Positions 49,762 through 60,445 are shown, numbered from the stretch's first letter. The stretch: DNA of 64,000 nt from Stentor roeselii (GCA_006503475.1 RSEH01000030.1:147082-211081); one strand, 5' to 3'. A program made the numbers and translations. Notes: generated by a model not told the origin, from the sequence alone.

Positions 49762-50520
49762 ATGGACATGAATCAGTTTTGGTCAAACATGCTAAGTCTT
49801 CAACTCATTCCATTCATGAGTCAAAATCCAGTTCATACCAACGAAAAACTCGAAGACACTCCAGATTTGTCCTCATCTAAAAAGTACCAAAGAACCTGGA
49901 AGAAGCAAGAAATCGAGTCGATCTTTAATCGGACGACAGAATACTGCAAGCAATTCAAGAAGAAAATCGAAGACCTCACAATCAAAGACTACATGGCGAT
50001 CGGCGAGAACTTTTCTCAGCGGCCAGAGCAGATAATGCTGAAAATTACAGAAATCCACAACAGTGGGACTTTACGGCCAGGTATTTGGGCAGCATCAGAA
50101 GACCAACTTCTAACTGACCTGCTTCATAAAGGAAAAGAAAGATGGGGCCAGATCGCGCGAATAATCAACAAAGAAGTGCATTCGAATTTGAAAGTGAGAA
50201 GTGGAAAACAGTGTAAGGAAAGATGGAATAACTACCTCAACCCTTCCATTAACCGCAACCCTTGGACTGCTCAGGAAGATTCGGATTTGCTGAGGCTTTA
50301 TAGGGAACATGGGCAGAAGTGGAGTGTCATTGCAAAGTTCATTAAAAACCGCACTGAAGGTGCTGTCAAAAATCGCATTAAAAGTTTGATTAATCGAATT
50401 CAGCAAGACCTTCCTAATCAGCATAACCTTGATACGGGAATTGATGAGTTTATTAGGAGAAACGCAGTCGATGGGATTAATGAACTGGAGCAGATTGAGG
50501 AGAAGGAGGAGGAGCAATAG
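49762..50520 (+). CDS. R2R3-type MYB DNA-binding protein
   Basis: 252 residues. Two full MYB repeats lie at about 112-215: R2 with GIWAASEDQLLTDLLHKG, W-x2-IA, QCKERWNNYL; R3 with NPWTAQEDSDLLRLYREHG, KWSVIAKFI, NRTEGAVKNRIKSL. The regularly spaced tryptophans and recognition-helix phrases (GKQCKERW, EGAVKNR) are intact. A weaker SANT-like segment precedes them at about 36-95 (TWKKQEIESIFNRTTEYCK). It should bind AACNG-type sites as a nuclear transcription factor. The acidic C-terminus (EQIEEKEEEQ) could be an activation tail. Single exon. Confidence 0.9.
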   Translation: MDMNQFWSNMLSLQLIPFMSQNPVHTNEKLEDTPDLSSSKKYQRTWKKQEIESIFNRTTEYCKQFKKKIEDLTIKDYMAIGENFSQRPEQIMLKITEIHNSGTLRPGIWAASEDQLLTDLLHKGKERWGQIARIINKEVHSNLKVRSGKQCKERWNNYLNPSINRNPWTAQEDSDLLRLYREHGQKWSVIAKFIKNRTEGAVKNRIKSLINRIQQDLPNQHNLDTGIDEFIRRNAVDGINELEQIEEKEEEQ

Positions 50521-51977
50521 TTATTTGATTAGATAAGAAAGTTAAGGAATCGGATTTTCATGTGATTTGGAAAGATTGAAAAGGTGAAAGGTCTTTATTT
50601 TGAAAGTTGTTACTGAGGGTTAGAGGTTGGATTGGATTGAAGTTGTATTGAATAGAAATTAAAGGGGTTTGAAAGATTCTTTAATAAGGAGTGTGGGAGT
50701 TTGTAACGATTTTCCTGGCTTAAGGAGGTTTAGTTAAATTAAGGTTTTTTTTAAGGATTTTCTTATGCTTAATAGAAATTGTTAGAAAGTGTGGAGGAGT
50801 ATCATTCTGCTTATCAAGTTAAAGTTATTAAAATTAATTACTTCACGGACACCTTATAGACATTTTTGTTTGGAATCGATTATATCGTGAATCCTTTTAT
50901 AGCACTTATCAATAAATTCTTTTTCTGAGGCTACTCATCTTCCTAGATTTCTTGAATCAGCGATTTTCTTCTTCTCCTAAAGTTTCTGCTCTGCCTTTTC
51001 ACCAAGTCTAAGCTTTTCTTAAAGATAAAAAAGTTGATTTTGTAGTCTAGTTTAAACAAAGAGGTGATTTTTTATAAAAGTTGTTCTGATAAGAAATCAT
51101 TCTTCACAGATATTAAGTTAATTAGTAGAATAATCAAAGATTAGTTTTCGATGCCAAAATTCAAATTTTTAAGTTTTATCAAAAAATTGAGAGGTGAGTT
51201 AATAGAGGCTGATATAAACATAGATTCTTATTCTCTTTAGATGCTAATGCATGAAGACACAGAATACATTAATTGATGCAAGATAATAAGTATGTCGGCG
51301 TTCCAATTCAAAAAAATTATTTTTTTTCTGAATATCTTTAAAATGGGTTAACCATGCCCAGGGTGAAAGAAGGTAGTCTCGATATTTATAAGGATATTTA
51401 GATATGAACATAATGAGTGCTTTTTTCACTACTTCCTCCAGAACTATTAATAGACCTTAAAACTTTTCAGGTAGTTTTATATAAAAATCATCAACTTAAA
51501 TCTTCTTGATTTAATTTCAAATATCTTTCGAGCTCAGACCTGGTAAATACACTGAAACTCTTACTTAAAATTTTCAATAGTTTTCGAGAATGGGACTCTG
51601 AACTTTGAGTGGATTTCTACCCTTTTCCGATGATAAGGAGCTATTCGGCTGTTTCTATAGACCTTTTGCTTTTCTGTAAGTCTTTCTTCTGAAGACACTT
51701 CAATAACGAAGGAGTGACTTTAATATGCAAACTTTAACAATCTTAAAGATCTCGAAGGTATAATTATTTCATGAAATTATTAAGCAAGGTTTAATTTCAT
51801 TGTGAAAAATATCATAAAAAGACTCTATGCCAGTATTTTCATCAATTTCTTTTGCACAAATTTCTACTTCCTTGAAACACCCATATTATTACATTGATAT
51901 TCAGGATTCCCATGATATTTAGGACATTCAACACAAATTCCCAATAACCCTATCATATATATTCCTTTGAGAAAGGG
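50521..51977. other. Intergenic region, possible minus-strand gene remnant at 51240-51760
   Basis: 1.45 kb without an intact gene. Minus-strand fragments with coding character occur in shifting frames, for example KLLKILSKSFSVFTRSELER near 51510-51590 and SKYPYKYRDYLLSPWAWL near 51350-51400. They are separated by stops and not joinable by a 15-nt intron. The remainder is AT-rich. Confidence 0.3.
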
Positions 51978-53132
51978 ATGAAAAGAAACAAGTTCCTTTT
52001 TAAACATAACATAAACAAGTTCCTTTCAAAACACAATCCAACAATTCGACCATCGCCGAAACTAGATAGAGTTGACAGCAGCTCTACAGTGGTAGACAAT
52101 GTGAAAATTTCAAACACTCTCAACTCCGAGATCCTCATTCGAAAACTCAAGCCATTCCCTTATCAAAGAGCCGAGTCCGAACTAAGACAGATCTTAACTA
52201 AGACCACTGTTCGCCGAGACAAGTCTCAGGAAATCAGGAAAAAATCTCCAATCGACAGAAATTTAGGAATTTTAAGACCTGTCTTTAAAAACGCCGAAGG
52301 TTTCGCTGGCAGTCGGGAAAGTCGACTGGTGAGTGTCAAGAACAACCCGAGGATCTGGGAAGGGTTTATCGAGAGTAACAAAGAAACCAATGTAGAACTT
52401 TTACCGATTTCTTTAAGGTATAAAGCCAGTCCTAAGGCAAGAAGATTAGAAAGGAAAAACGGAAAATGCTCGACTTTTCAGAAAGGCACGAAGCTTGAAA
52501 CTAACCAACTCATGTTTTTCGCGCAGGAAACACCGAAAGGACAGACCCCTGAAGTTCAAATGACTTTAAAAAGCATTTCAAAGAACATGACTGATGACTG
52601 GCGCAAGTCACTTCTTTATCACAACTTGAAGTTCAACAGAGGAAGTCCTGAGAGTTTCAAAGGATTTTATAGGATGGAATTGGAAGATTTGTTGAGTGAA
52701 GAACTGCCTGATGATCAGAAAAGTTTAAAAATTTTACTGGATAAACTTTTTGTTACTCTTGAAAAGTTATTGATTCAGTTACTTGGAACTCAAGATGATT
52801 TTATTGAGTTTAAGGCAGTTTTTGCAGAACCTTCTCAAGAAAATATTCGAAAACTTATTAAAAAATGCATCGATTTTTATGAATTTAAAGCAAAAACTGC
52901 CTGGATCTTGGAGAATATCATTAGAAGAGAAGAGGCACTTAAGGAAGTCACTTATGAGAATTCGAAAATTTTGATTAAAATTTTTTCTCTGTCGAAAAAA
53001 ATAGAAAAAGGAATCAAGACCTGGGTGTCTGATCATTGTGCCCCGTTTAAAGAATTTATTTATGGTGGGCAAAACTACATCATTAAAATGAATAAAGAGA
53101 TGATTTATTTGCAGAGCCTTATGATGGAATAG
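51978..53132 (+). CDS. Basic hypothetical protein
   Basis: Intact 384-residue frame. The N-terminal 200 residues are basic and disordered with many RK and SP pairs (RRDKSQEIRKKSPIDRN, ASPKARRLERK). The C-terminal 180 residues are helical (LKILLDKLFVTLEKLLIQLLG, FYEFKAKTAWILENIIRREEAL). No transmembrane segment or known domain is seen. The pattern, a basic tail plus helical bundle, is common in microtubule-associated ciliate proteins, which is inference only. Confidence 0.55.
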   Translation: MKRNKFLFKHNINKFLSKHNPTIRPSPKLDRVDSSSTVVDNVKISNTLNSEILIRKLKPFPYQRAESELRQILTKTTVRRDKSQEIRKKSPIDRNLGILRPVFKNAEGFAGSRESRLVSVKNNPRIWEGFIESNKETNVELLPISLRYKASPKARRLERKNGKCSTFQKGTKLETNQLMFFAQETPKGQTPEVQMTLKSISKNMTDDWRKSLLYHNLKFNRGSPESFKGFYRMELEDLLSEELPDDQKSLKILLDKLFVTLEKLLIQLLGTQDDFIEFKAVFAEPSQENIRKLIKKCIDFYEFKAKTAWILENIIRREEALKEVTYENSKILIKIFSLSKKIEKGIKTWVSDHCAPFKEFIYGGQNYIIKMNKEMIYLQSLMME

Positions 53133-53402
53133 ATGAGTATGTAGCGGTAATTGTAAATTAAATAATCTAGATTTGCATTTTGTGCTAAAACATTCAAATT
53201 TATTCTATTTAAATAATCAAAAAGCCAATTATTCTTCAAACAAACTTCATCAATAAACTCAGTTTAAAATAAAAATATTTCCTAAATCTTTCTAATATCA
53301 TCAGTCTTTCATCTCCTTATCATCTATTCATCCCCAAAACCCACAAGTCAACATTTCAAAGTCTTAATTTTTCATTAAATTCAAAACCCATTCAAAATAA
53401 AA

Positions 53403-56375
53403 ATGCCGAGACAAGACCAATCCTTGAAGTGGTTGAAACTTTTAGGCGATCAAGTCAAAAAAAATCAGAACCTCTTCGAAAAGTACCCTGAAAATTTCCG
53501 CCTTGACCATGCGGATCAGTTAACAATTCACCAAGACTGTCAGTCTCTAGAAAAAAAGTCTCCAATATTTGAAGAAAACGACCTGAAAAACGCTTTAGAG
53601 CTTCTGTTGACCTACTACTGTAAGACCGAAGAGGTGACTTACGAGACAGGTCTTCACGAAGTCCTGGCTCCTTTCTTCATCATGAGATTCAACAACCTGA
53701 AAACGGTCTACGGGGCTTTTTGCACTTTTATTCAGAAGATGTTGCCGAATATGTTTGAAAGTGAGTTGTTTCGCGAGTTGACTTATAAGATATTTGAAAA
53801 GCTGATGATGTACCATGAGCCAATCATTTACAGCAAGTTGCAGACTGCTTTTCCTTCATCGTCTACAATGATCAAAAAATGGCTGATGACGGGAATGGCT
53901 TCTTTTTTGGACTCTTCTAGTTTGTTGAAGCTTTGGGAACTTTGCTTGACAGAGAACAATTTAACTCTTCCTATTTATGTCTCTGTTGCTGTTTTGTATC
54001 GTTTTCGAGAAAGGCTTATGAAAAAGTCAAAATCGAAGGACCTTCTTAAAGATGATAGTGAAATTGATGATATTGAAGAATTGATCAAAGAAGCACTTGT
54101 CTATCAAAATAATACTCCTGCTAGTTTTCAGAAAAATATTGAAAAGTTCTTGTTTAGTGAAAATCCGAAAAAATCTTTGATTGCTTCGATTGATGCGCAT
54201 TCTCTTTTAAAGGTTTCTTCGAAGGATTTAGAAAGTCTTGGGTTTAACTTTGTCGTTTTTGATACACGAGATTACAAAGAATTCAGCAAAGGGCATCTGG
54301 GGAAAAGTATTAACCTGCCAAGCGATAACTCAATTACAACAGGTAAGTAAATATATAGGTCAGAGGAGCTTTGGAGCATACTTTCTGGATTTTCAACATT
54401 TTTCACTGCAAAGTACTCAAAACCCTGCCATTTCCTATTCATCCACTCAGACCTCACCCAAATAAACGACCTCTGCCTGGACCTAGTCCGTCGAGGGATC
54501 GAAAAACTTGGCCAAGCAAGACTAAAAACTTGTCCATCCCATTCAGAAAACTGCGAAAAATGCAAGTTTTCAAAGACCCTATCAAAATTCTGCAAAGGTC
54601 CAAAAGACAAGCAGCAGATCTTATCTCAAATCTGGGAGCATTTTTTGAGTGAATCTCTTGAAAGCCCAGTTCAAAAAGGTTTCAACAAAGCAAGTGTCTC
54701 AGGAGTTTTCGCAGGAAAATGCCGAGATTTAAGCGAAATCAGTACCTACGAGTTCCTAAAACTAATGTGGACTAACCATCTTCTAGAAGCTGAACTTTGG
54801 TTCGAAAGCACCAAAGACGAAGACCCTCGATGTTCCCTTCACTTCGCAGAAGCTGGATTCTTAAAAGCTCTGTTATTAGGCGACAGCAGTTCAAGAGAAG
54901 TGGTATTAGAAAGACTTGCAGCTACTGAAAAAACAGCCGCGGAACTTGTGAAGATCTGGAAACCTAAAGGCTTGAAAGTCTTTTCAAAGGACAGCTTCTC
55001 TAAAGCCCAGACTTATGAAGTGGTCAAATGCAGTCAGAAGCTCAGACTCAGTCTTGTCGTGAAGGCTGAAGCTACTTTGTTCAAGAGTGGCACTGAACTG
55101 CTGCAGAGAAAACTCACGACTGGCACTGCAAACTTCAAAAAAGCTTGGAATTTGTATCAAAAGGCAAAGAAAATGACACAGGCTTGTTTTGTGTTGGCTG
55201 GAAAAAGAATGACCACTGCTGAAATTGGAGAGTTGAAGAAAGGGATTGAAGCTGATATTGAAAATTTAATTCATTTTGGAGAAGGGGTTATTATTCTTGG
55301 ACTTACTATGGCACCCAGAACTATGGGGAAAGTTGCGAAGGCTGCGATTGGAGCTGATATTGACCAGAATCAAGGGATTAAGAGTTTGTATGATTGTATC
55401 AATGCGAAAGTAGGGATTCGAGTTCCACTTGCTTTGATGTTTTTAACGTTTTGGTTGGTTATTTATATACCTGAATATGTTCCTGGACAAAAAGAACGGC
55501 TTCGAGAAGCTCATGAGTTGATCAGGTTCTCTCTTCATTATTACCCTCAATCACCTTTTTTTTACTGGCTTGAAAGTTACATGAATCAAAAGCAAGGGAA
55601 CCTAGAACGTTCTCTAAAGCTCCTAAACCGAGTTATCTCAAAAACTCACAAGCTAGGCCTAGACACAGTTCCAGGAAGACTAAACTTCGAAAGAGCATGG
55701 GTCCTGTTCTTATGCCACGAGTGGTCAGCCTCCGCTAAATGTTTGACAGACGCTTGCAAGTCAGGCAGTTCCAGTCCTTTCGTCAAACTTCTAATGGGAG
55801 TCAGCCACTGCATGAACGGGAGTCTCGCAGAAGGCCAGTCAATTCTCGAGGACTTAGAGAAAAACACTGAAAATCTCGGAGAACGTTGGGCAAGTCGCCG
55901 AGCGAGTCGCTATTTACAAAGAAGAAGATTTCAGTTGTTTCCCTTTGAAATAATGTACGTGACTGACAGTTTTCCAGTGTTGAAAACTGAGTGGCTTGAA
56001 AGTTGTCTTGATTTTCTAGGTCATGTCTCAATGGAAATAGAAAGTTTCGAGGAAATTGAGGAAAAAGTCATCTGGCTGCTGGTGAGAGGAACTATTTTCA
56101 GACTTTTAGGAAGACTTCAACAAAGCGTCAAAGCTCTTCAAGAAGGACTGAGCTTTGAATCGCAGGTAAAGGAAGAAAACTGGGTGATTCCTCATGTTAA
56201 TTATGAACTTGCCATGAACTATTCAAAGAGCAGGGAATGGAACTCTGCTGTCAGGTTTGTAAAGGAAGCCAGAAGCTTTAAGAAAAAATATGAGTTCGCT
56301 CATTCTTTAATGTTCAAACTAAACTCGTTGATGGAACTCGTCGTTCAGGAAGAAAACAAAGAGTTTAACAAGTAG
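53403..56375 (+). CDS. TBC plus rhodanese-like plus TTC39-like fusion protein
   Basis: About 985 residues if a junction near 54343-54363 is spliced in frame. Residues 1-250 resemble the TBC Rab-GAP domain of TBC1D23 (YETGLHEVLAPFFIMRF, FLDSSSLLKLWELC), but the catalytic Arg finger (IxxDxxR) is absent, as in TBC1D23. A rhodanese-like domain follows (FVVFDTRDYKEFSKGHLGKSINLP). Downstream of the junction the same frame (RSEELWSILSGF...) stays open into a 576-residue region with the TTC39/IML2 pattern (HLLEAELWFES, IHFGEGVIILGLTMAPR, WLESYMNQKQGNLERSLKLL). No plausible ATG starts the second half, so a single gene is favoured. Expected role: an endosome/Golgi tether. Confidence 0.6.
54343..54363 (+). 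other. Candidate intron in the TBC fusion gene (length uncertain)
   Basis: GTAAGTAAATATATAG is a fine 16-nt GT..AG intron, but removing it shifts the frame and gives a stop after 37 codons. A 21-nt GT..AG ending at 54363 keeps the frame (TTEELWSIL). The unspliced frame has TAA at once. One AT unit gained or lost in the ATATAT tract would also explain it. Confidence 0.5.
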
Positions 56376-56402
56376 ATAGTTATGGATTAGTTATTAAATT
56401 AT

Positions 56403-57689
56403 TCAGTTTATCAGCCAAGCATGTCTCAAAGCATCTTTCGCTGAAATTCTTCTCTTATAGTCAGTATTCAAAATTTTCGTAATAAAATCTTGAAACTCTT
56501 CACATTCTTCTAAGTAAAAATTTTGAATACTTTGAGGAACTTCCCAAAGCTGGTCTTTTTGAATCACTTTTCCTGGAATAGGAGAAATCGCTTCTTGGAT
56601 GTAAAAAAGCAGCTCGAGTTCTGACATCGGGTTGAAAACTTTGAATCCCAAGTAAAACTCCAGCAGAATAAGCCCAAAGCTCCAAATATCAAGAGCTTGA
56701 GTGAACTTTGACTCGGAAAGTTCAGGAGCTGCGTAGGCCAAGAGTGGGTAAGTGTGAAGTTCTTTATCTTCAGGGGTGATGGCAGAGTTGAAGTCAATCA
56801 GTCGATAATGAACTTCTTCTTCATTCACTTTTCCATGAATTAAAATATTTTCAGGGTTCAAGTCGCAGTGAATGATTCCATTTGAATGAAGAAGATCTAA
56901 AGCTTTAAGGATTTCTATTGAAAATTGACGAAGACCTGGCAAGTTCTTCTTCAGTTTAAATACTGAAAACTCTGCCAGGGTCTGAAAGCCGAGTTCTTGA
57001 ATGATAAAAAGATGTTCTTTGTGGTAAAAATAGTCAAAAAGCTTGATCACGTTGAAGTGAGATAAGTCCCTGCAAGACTTTTTCAGTGATGTGAGCACCC
57101 TTAGTTCATTTAGTCCTCTTTCAAAACTTCTCTTATCGTTTTGAATGACTTTCACACAAACTTTCAAGCGTTTGCTCAGGTCCTGACAACTTAAAATGCA
57201 GGAAGTTTGGGTGTTACTGATAATTCGGTCAATCCTGTATTTTTCTGCAATGATTTCTCCTACAACAATAGGAAAGTCCCTTGTGACTTCATATCCAGTG
57301 CGATTAGGCAAAAAAATATAAGGAATTTCAATCATCTGCTGATTTTGGTAGTCAAGAACAATATTCGGCACTTTATTAACCTTCGCATTTTCCTCTAAAT
57401 CTCCTAAAGATAAAAAACTTTCCTCAGTGCCGTAGTTGCTGAAGCTGAAGTCTCTTTGCCCAGCTTGATGAAAAGTAGTGCAAGGAACCTGAGAAGTCAG
57501 ATTATCGAGTTTTTCCAACTGGTCAGACAAGGCAAGTTTTTCCTCATGCAAAAAGTGGAGTTTTTTTTCGAGTTCGATTTGAAAAAGGTAGAGTTTTCGA
57601 AACCTCAGCAAGTACTCTTCCTTCATCCTTGAAACCTCGGACTCCAGTCTTTGAATTTCTTCACTTTCATCTAAACTAAAGTCAAACAT
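56403..57689 (-). CDS. DYRK-related protein kinase with altered catalytic motifs
   Basis: 428 residues. An N-terminal coiled coil lies at about 8-60 (EIQRLESEVSRMKEEYLLRF). A kinase domain follows at about 150-425, with KYRIDRIISNTQTSCILSCQ as a degenerate glycine loop and CVKVI supplying the ATP lysine. HCDLNPENIL replaces the catalytic-loop Lys by Asn, and DFNSAI replaces DFG. The DYRK YxY activation loop is missing (HTYPLLAYAAPE). ALDIWSFGLILLEFYLG and RRISAKDALRHAW keep the C-lobe. It is CMGC-like by HCDL and length, but weakly active at best. Its start is 14 bp from the divergent gene at 57704. Confidence 0.8.
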   Translation of the reverse strand: MFDFSLDESEEIQRLESEVSRMKEEYLLRFRKLYLFQIELEKKLHFLHEEKLALSDQLEKLDNLTSQVPCTTFHQAGQRDFSFSNYGTEESFLSLGDLEENAKVNKVPNIVLDYQNQQMIEIPYIFLPNRTGYEVTRDFPIVVGEIIAEKYRIDRIISNTQTSCILSCQDLSKRLKVCVKVIQNDKRSFERGLNELRVLTSLKKSCRDLSHFNVIKLFDYFYHKEHLFIIQELGFQTLAEFSVFKLKKNLPGLRQFSIEILKALDLLHSNGIIHCDLNPENILIHGKVNEEEVHYRLIDFNSAITPEDKELHTYPLLAYAAPELSESKFTQALDIWSFGLILLEFYLGFKVFNPMSELELLFYIQEAISPIPGKVIQKDQLWEVPQSIQNFYLEECEEFQDFITKILNTDYKRRISAKDALRHAWLIN

Positions 57690-57703
57690 TCGAATTATTA
57701 GAA

Positions 57704-58258
57704 ATGAAAAAAAACTCTGAAATTAACTCGATCTTTAACAAGTATTACACGAGAACCTATGGAAAACATGTCGTCATTGACAAGCCGAAAGAAAAGTCAA
57801 TTAATTTCGACTCGTACCGTTTGATGAGTATGAAAAGGAAACAAGGTGAAAGTTTGCCTCCGATCATAAAAAAAGCACTAGATTACCTCTACCCAGTGAA
57901 AAATATTCAAGAATCTGAACCGCAGACGGACTATGATAAAGTTGTGAGAAAGCTGTCAGAGCCCAATTTCGTCTCTAATGAGTCTATCAAACTTCGCCCG
58001 ATTCGTCGTAAAAAGCGAAGTGTGGAAGATGTCCACACATATAGATCAACTTCAAATGCAAAGTCGAACAGCCAGGAGTACATCAACTGCATTTGTTACA
58101 ATGGTCAAGCCGAAAGCGAGTACATGCTAACAAAGCAAGGCATTCAAGAATACACGAGTCTCTACAACCTCTACCTGCACGACTCAGGACTAAGCCTAGA
58201 CCGAAAAAGAACAGGACGATCAGCACGTAAGGTCTCACAAGGCTACTTTTTTAACTAA
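57704..58258 (+). CDS. Small basic hypothetical protein
   Basis: Intact 184-residue frame, basic and mostly disordered, starting MKKNSEINSIFNKYYTRTYG. It has no transmembrane segment and no known domain. Basic clusters (RPIRRKKRS, RKRTGRSARK) could bind nucleic acid or microtubules. It lies 41 bp upstream of the Alba gene on the same strand, but the genes are separately started, so no operon is implied. Confidence 0.55.
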   Translation: MKKNSEINSIFNKYYTRTYGKHVVIDKPKEKSINFDSYRLMSMKRKQGESLPPIIKKALDYLYPVKNIQESEPQTDYDKVVRKLSEPNFVSNESIKLRPIRRKKRSVEDVHTYRSTSNAKSNSQEYINCICYNGQAESEYMLTKQGIQEYTSLYNLYLHDSGLSLDRKRTGRSARKVSQGYFFN

Positions 58259-58299
58259 TAACCAGGAACCATAAATGGAGGCTATAAAAGACTAATACA

Positions 58300-58626
58300 A
58301 TGGCAGGCAAGAACGAAGTCAGAGTCAGTCAAGGCAAACCTCACACTGTTTACGTCGGCGCTTCCAAAGAAATCCTTAAGCAGACTGGCTCAGTTGAACT
58401 CCATGGACTGGGAGAGGCCAGCTCCAATGTAATCCGTGCAGCTGAAATGTTGTGTTCCTTGGGCTATGCCAGTTTAGACAGATTCGAAACTATGACCGTC
58501 AGCGAGCCCGACAGAAACCAAGTACTAAGGACCAGGAATAAGGTTGTCATCAAGCTTTCCAAAGCTGCAGGATTTGACCAGGCATATGAGAACTTTAAAA
58601 ACTCGAAAGTCTCTAAATCTAGCTAA
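58300..58626 (+). CDS. Alba-family nucleic-acid-binding protein
   Basis: 108 residues with the Alba fold pattern: VYVGASKEILKQTGSVELHGLGEASSNVIRAAEML in beta-alpha order, then SEPDRNQVLRTRNKVVIKLSKA. The basic beta-hairpin (RTRNKVVIKL) and the G-L-G-E-A segment are typical of eukaryotic Alba and RPP20/RPP25-like proteins. These bind RNA or DNA: RNase P/MRP subunits, or chromatin and translation regulators in protists. It has no RGG tail. A TATAAAAG sequence lies about 20 bp upstream of the ATG. Small, conserved, single exon. Confidence 0.85.
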   Translation: MAGKNEVRVSQGKPHTVYVGASKEILKQTGSVELHGLGEASSNVIRAAEMLCSLGYASLDRFETMTVSEPDRNQVLRTRNKVVIKLSKAAGFDQAYENFKNSKVSKSS

Positions 58627-58649
58627 TTAGTCTTTTAATGTGGATATAA

Positions 58650-60002
58650 ATGCACTCCAGGAAAAAAAGGATCCAGCCGCCGAGTGAAGAGGAAATCGCA
58701 GCAGAAAAGAACAGACTTGAAAAAATTCACAAGTTGCATAAAATGGTCTTCGAGGAAATCGCTACTGGCTTGACTAGAGAAGAAGGCCTGGTCCTTAGTG
58801 AAAAGGCGATGATGATCAGTCCTGATATTTACACTTTTATGAATTTTAGAAGAAAACTTGTCCTTTGGAAAATGAGTCTCGCTGAAGATGAGGAGCAAAA
58901 AGTAAAGATTTTCGCTCAGGAACTGGAATTGTTGACTCGCATTATTAAGGAGTCCCCGAAATCTTATACACTTTGGTATCATCGACAGTGGGTCATTCGA
59001 CTCGCTGCGAATGTTGCTCAAATTTTAAGTCGAGAACTTGCTTTGTGTGACTTGATGTTGAAGAAGGACAATAGAAACTTTCATGTTTGGAATTATAGAA
59101 GTTGGGTTGTTGAACTAGAAGGACAACAGTCGGTTAATGAAGAACTTGAGTTCACTAAGACTATGATTTGTAGGGACTTTTCTAATTTTAGTGCTTGGCA
59201 TTATCGGACTAAAGTTGTCAGGAAAAAGTTTTTGGATGATGTTCCGACTGAGTTTGTGAGGGGTGAACTTGATATGTTGAAAAATGCGTATTTCACTTGT
59301 CCTAATGATCAAAGCGTTTGGAATTATCATAGATGGCTTTTGCAGTCTAGTGAAACTATCAAAATTGTTGCTGTTAAACCGAGGGAGTATCTTCAGATCC
59401 CGGATTATTTTTTGATTGGGTTTTCGCATTGTGTCAGTCAAGTTGACTCAGAAAGTATTGCGGTTTCTCTTGGATTTGAAGCACTTGATGGAACTTGGGA
59501 GCCTGTTCATACAAAACCTTTTTCATATATCTGGAAATTCACACCAACATCAAAATCAGACGGCCCAGTTGAAATAAGACTAAATCCCATAAACACAAAA
59601 CTCATCGATTTCAATGGCAAGAAAAGATTAGCAGCAATAAAATATCTATTTCATCAAAACGGCAACAAATTCGAATTCAAGGCTGAAGGACTTGAAGATG
59701 TTGAAATTTTACAAGGAGAGCTTGCAAACATCGATGAGCTACTTCAAATAGAAGAAGATGACGTGGTCCAGGTCCTGCTAAGAAAGGCTCAGATTTGTGA
59801 AGAACTTTATTACTCGATACCTGGATCAAATTACATTGATGTTATTATTCAGTGCTACCAAGAATTAATTAGAAAAGAACCAAAACATTTGAAGTTTTAT
59901 AATGAAACTTTAAGTTCGTTCCTTGCAATTAAATCAGGAAGTATGCCGAATAATATTCAGAGGTATGGAAAAATTGAAGCGAAATTACTTGGAATAGAGT
60001 AG
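58650..60002 (+). CDS. RABGGTA: Rab geranylgeranyltransferase alpha subunit
   Basis: 450 residues. Protein prenyltransferase alpha repeats run through residues 30-235 with the tryptophan pattern of the family: SYTLWYHRQWVI, NFHVWNYRSWVV, NFSAWHYRTKVV, DQSVWNYHRWLL. The N-terminus (HSRKKRIQPPSEEE) resembles the conserved start of this subunit. The C-terminal 200 residues hold the Ig-like insert and no clear LRR, so it is shorter than the animal enzyme. With a beta subunit and REP it attaches geranylgeranyl groups to Rab GTPases. The alternative, the FTase/GGTase-I alpha subunit, is usually shorter and lacks the insert. Confidence 0.87.
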   Translation: MHSRKKRIQPPSEEEIAAEKNRLEKIHKLHKMVFEEIATGLTREEGLVLSEKAMMISPDIYTFMNFRRKLVLWKMSLAEDEEQKVKIFAQELELLTRIIKESPKSYTLWYHRQWVIRLAANVAQILSRELALCDLMLKKDNRNFHVWNYRSWVVELEGQQSVNEELEFTKTMICRDFSNFSAWHYRTKVVRKKFLDDVPTEFVRGELDMLKNAYFTCPNDQSVWNYHRWLLQSSETIKIVAVKPREYLQIPDYFLIGFSHCVSQVDSESIAVSLGFEALDGTWEPVHTKPFSYIWKFTPTSKSDGPVEIRLNPINTKLIDFNGKKRLAAIKYLFHQNGNKFEFKAEGLEDVEILQGELANIDELLQIEEDDVVQVLLRKAQICEELYYSIPGSNYIDVIIQCYQELIRKEPKHLKFYNETLSSFLAIKSGSMPNNIQRYGKIEAKLLGIE

Positions 60003-60445
60003 GAAGTAGATATTTATTTCGATATGGATTCAAATAGAGTTGATTAATAGTAAAAGATAAAGTACTTGAATATTTGAATTTTATGTTTATGCTAATTTTT
60101 AGGAGTTTATTTTAGTATAGTATGGAAGAAATGATCAATAAAAATATCAGACTAAACTTATTTGACTATATAAAAACTTGAATATAGTATAAACCTGGTT
60201 ATCTATTTTATTCAGAAAATTGGAGGAAGTGAATTTAAAATTATTTATTATAACCAGAGCAATACAGAAGAACTATCTCATTAAATTCTGTAGCCTTTCC
60301 TGAAAATATTCACTTTTATCAATATTTACCCGATACTCAAGAAAAATAATTTAATGAAAGCTACCCTATTTAACTACACCAAAACCTAACTAAGCTAATC
60401 AATTATATTATAAACCATCTCAAAAACTATTTCATGAAGTCTGTA
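60003..60445. other. AT-rich spacer between convergent genes
   Basis: No gene, repeat or structured RNA seen. Confidence 0.6.

Noticed and set aside
54371-54652. 93-codon frame downstream of the TBC intron
   Set aside because: Out of frame with both TBC and TTC39 parts; the RSEELWSIL frame is the coding one.
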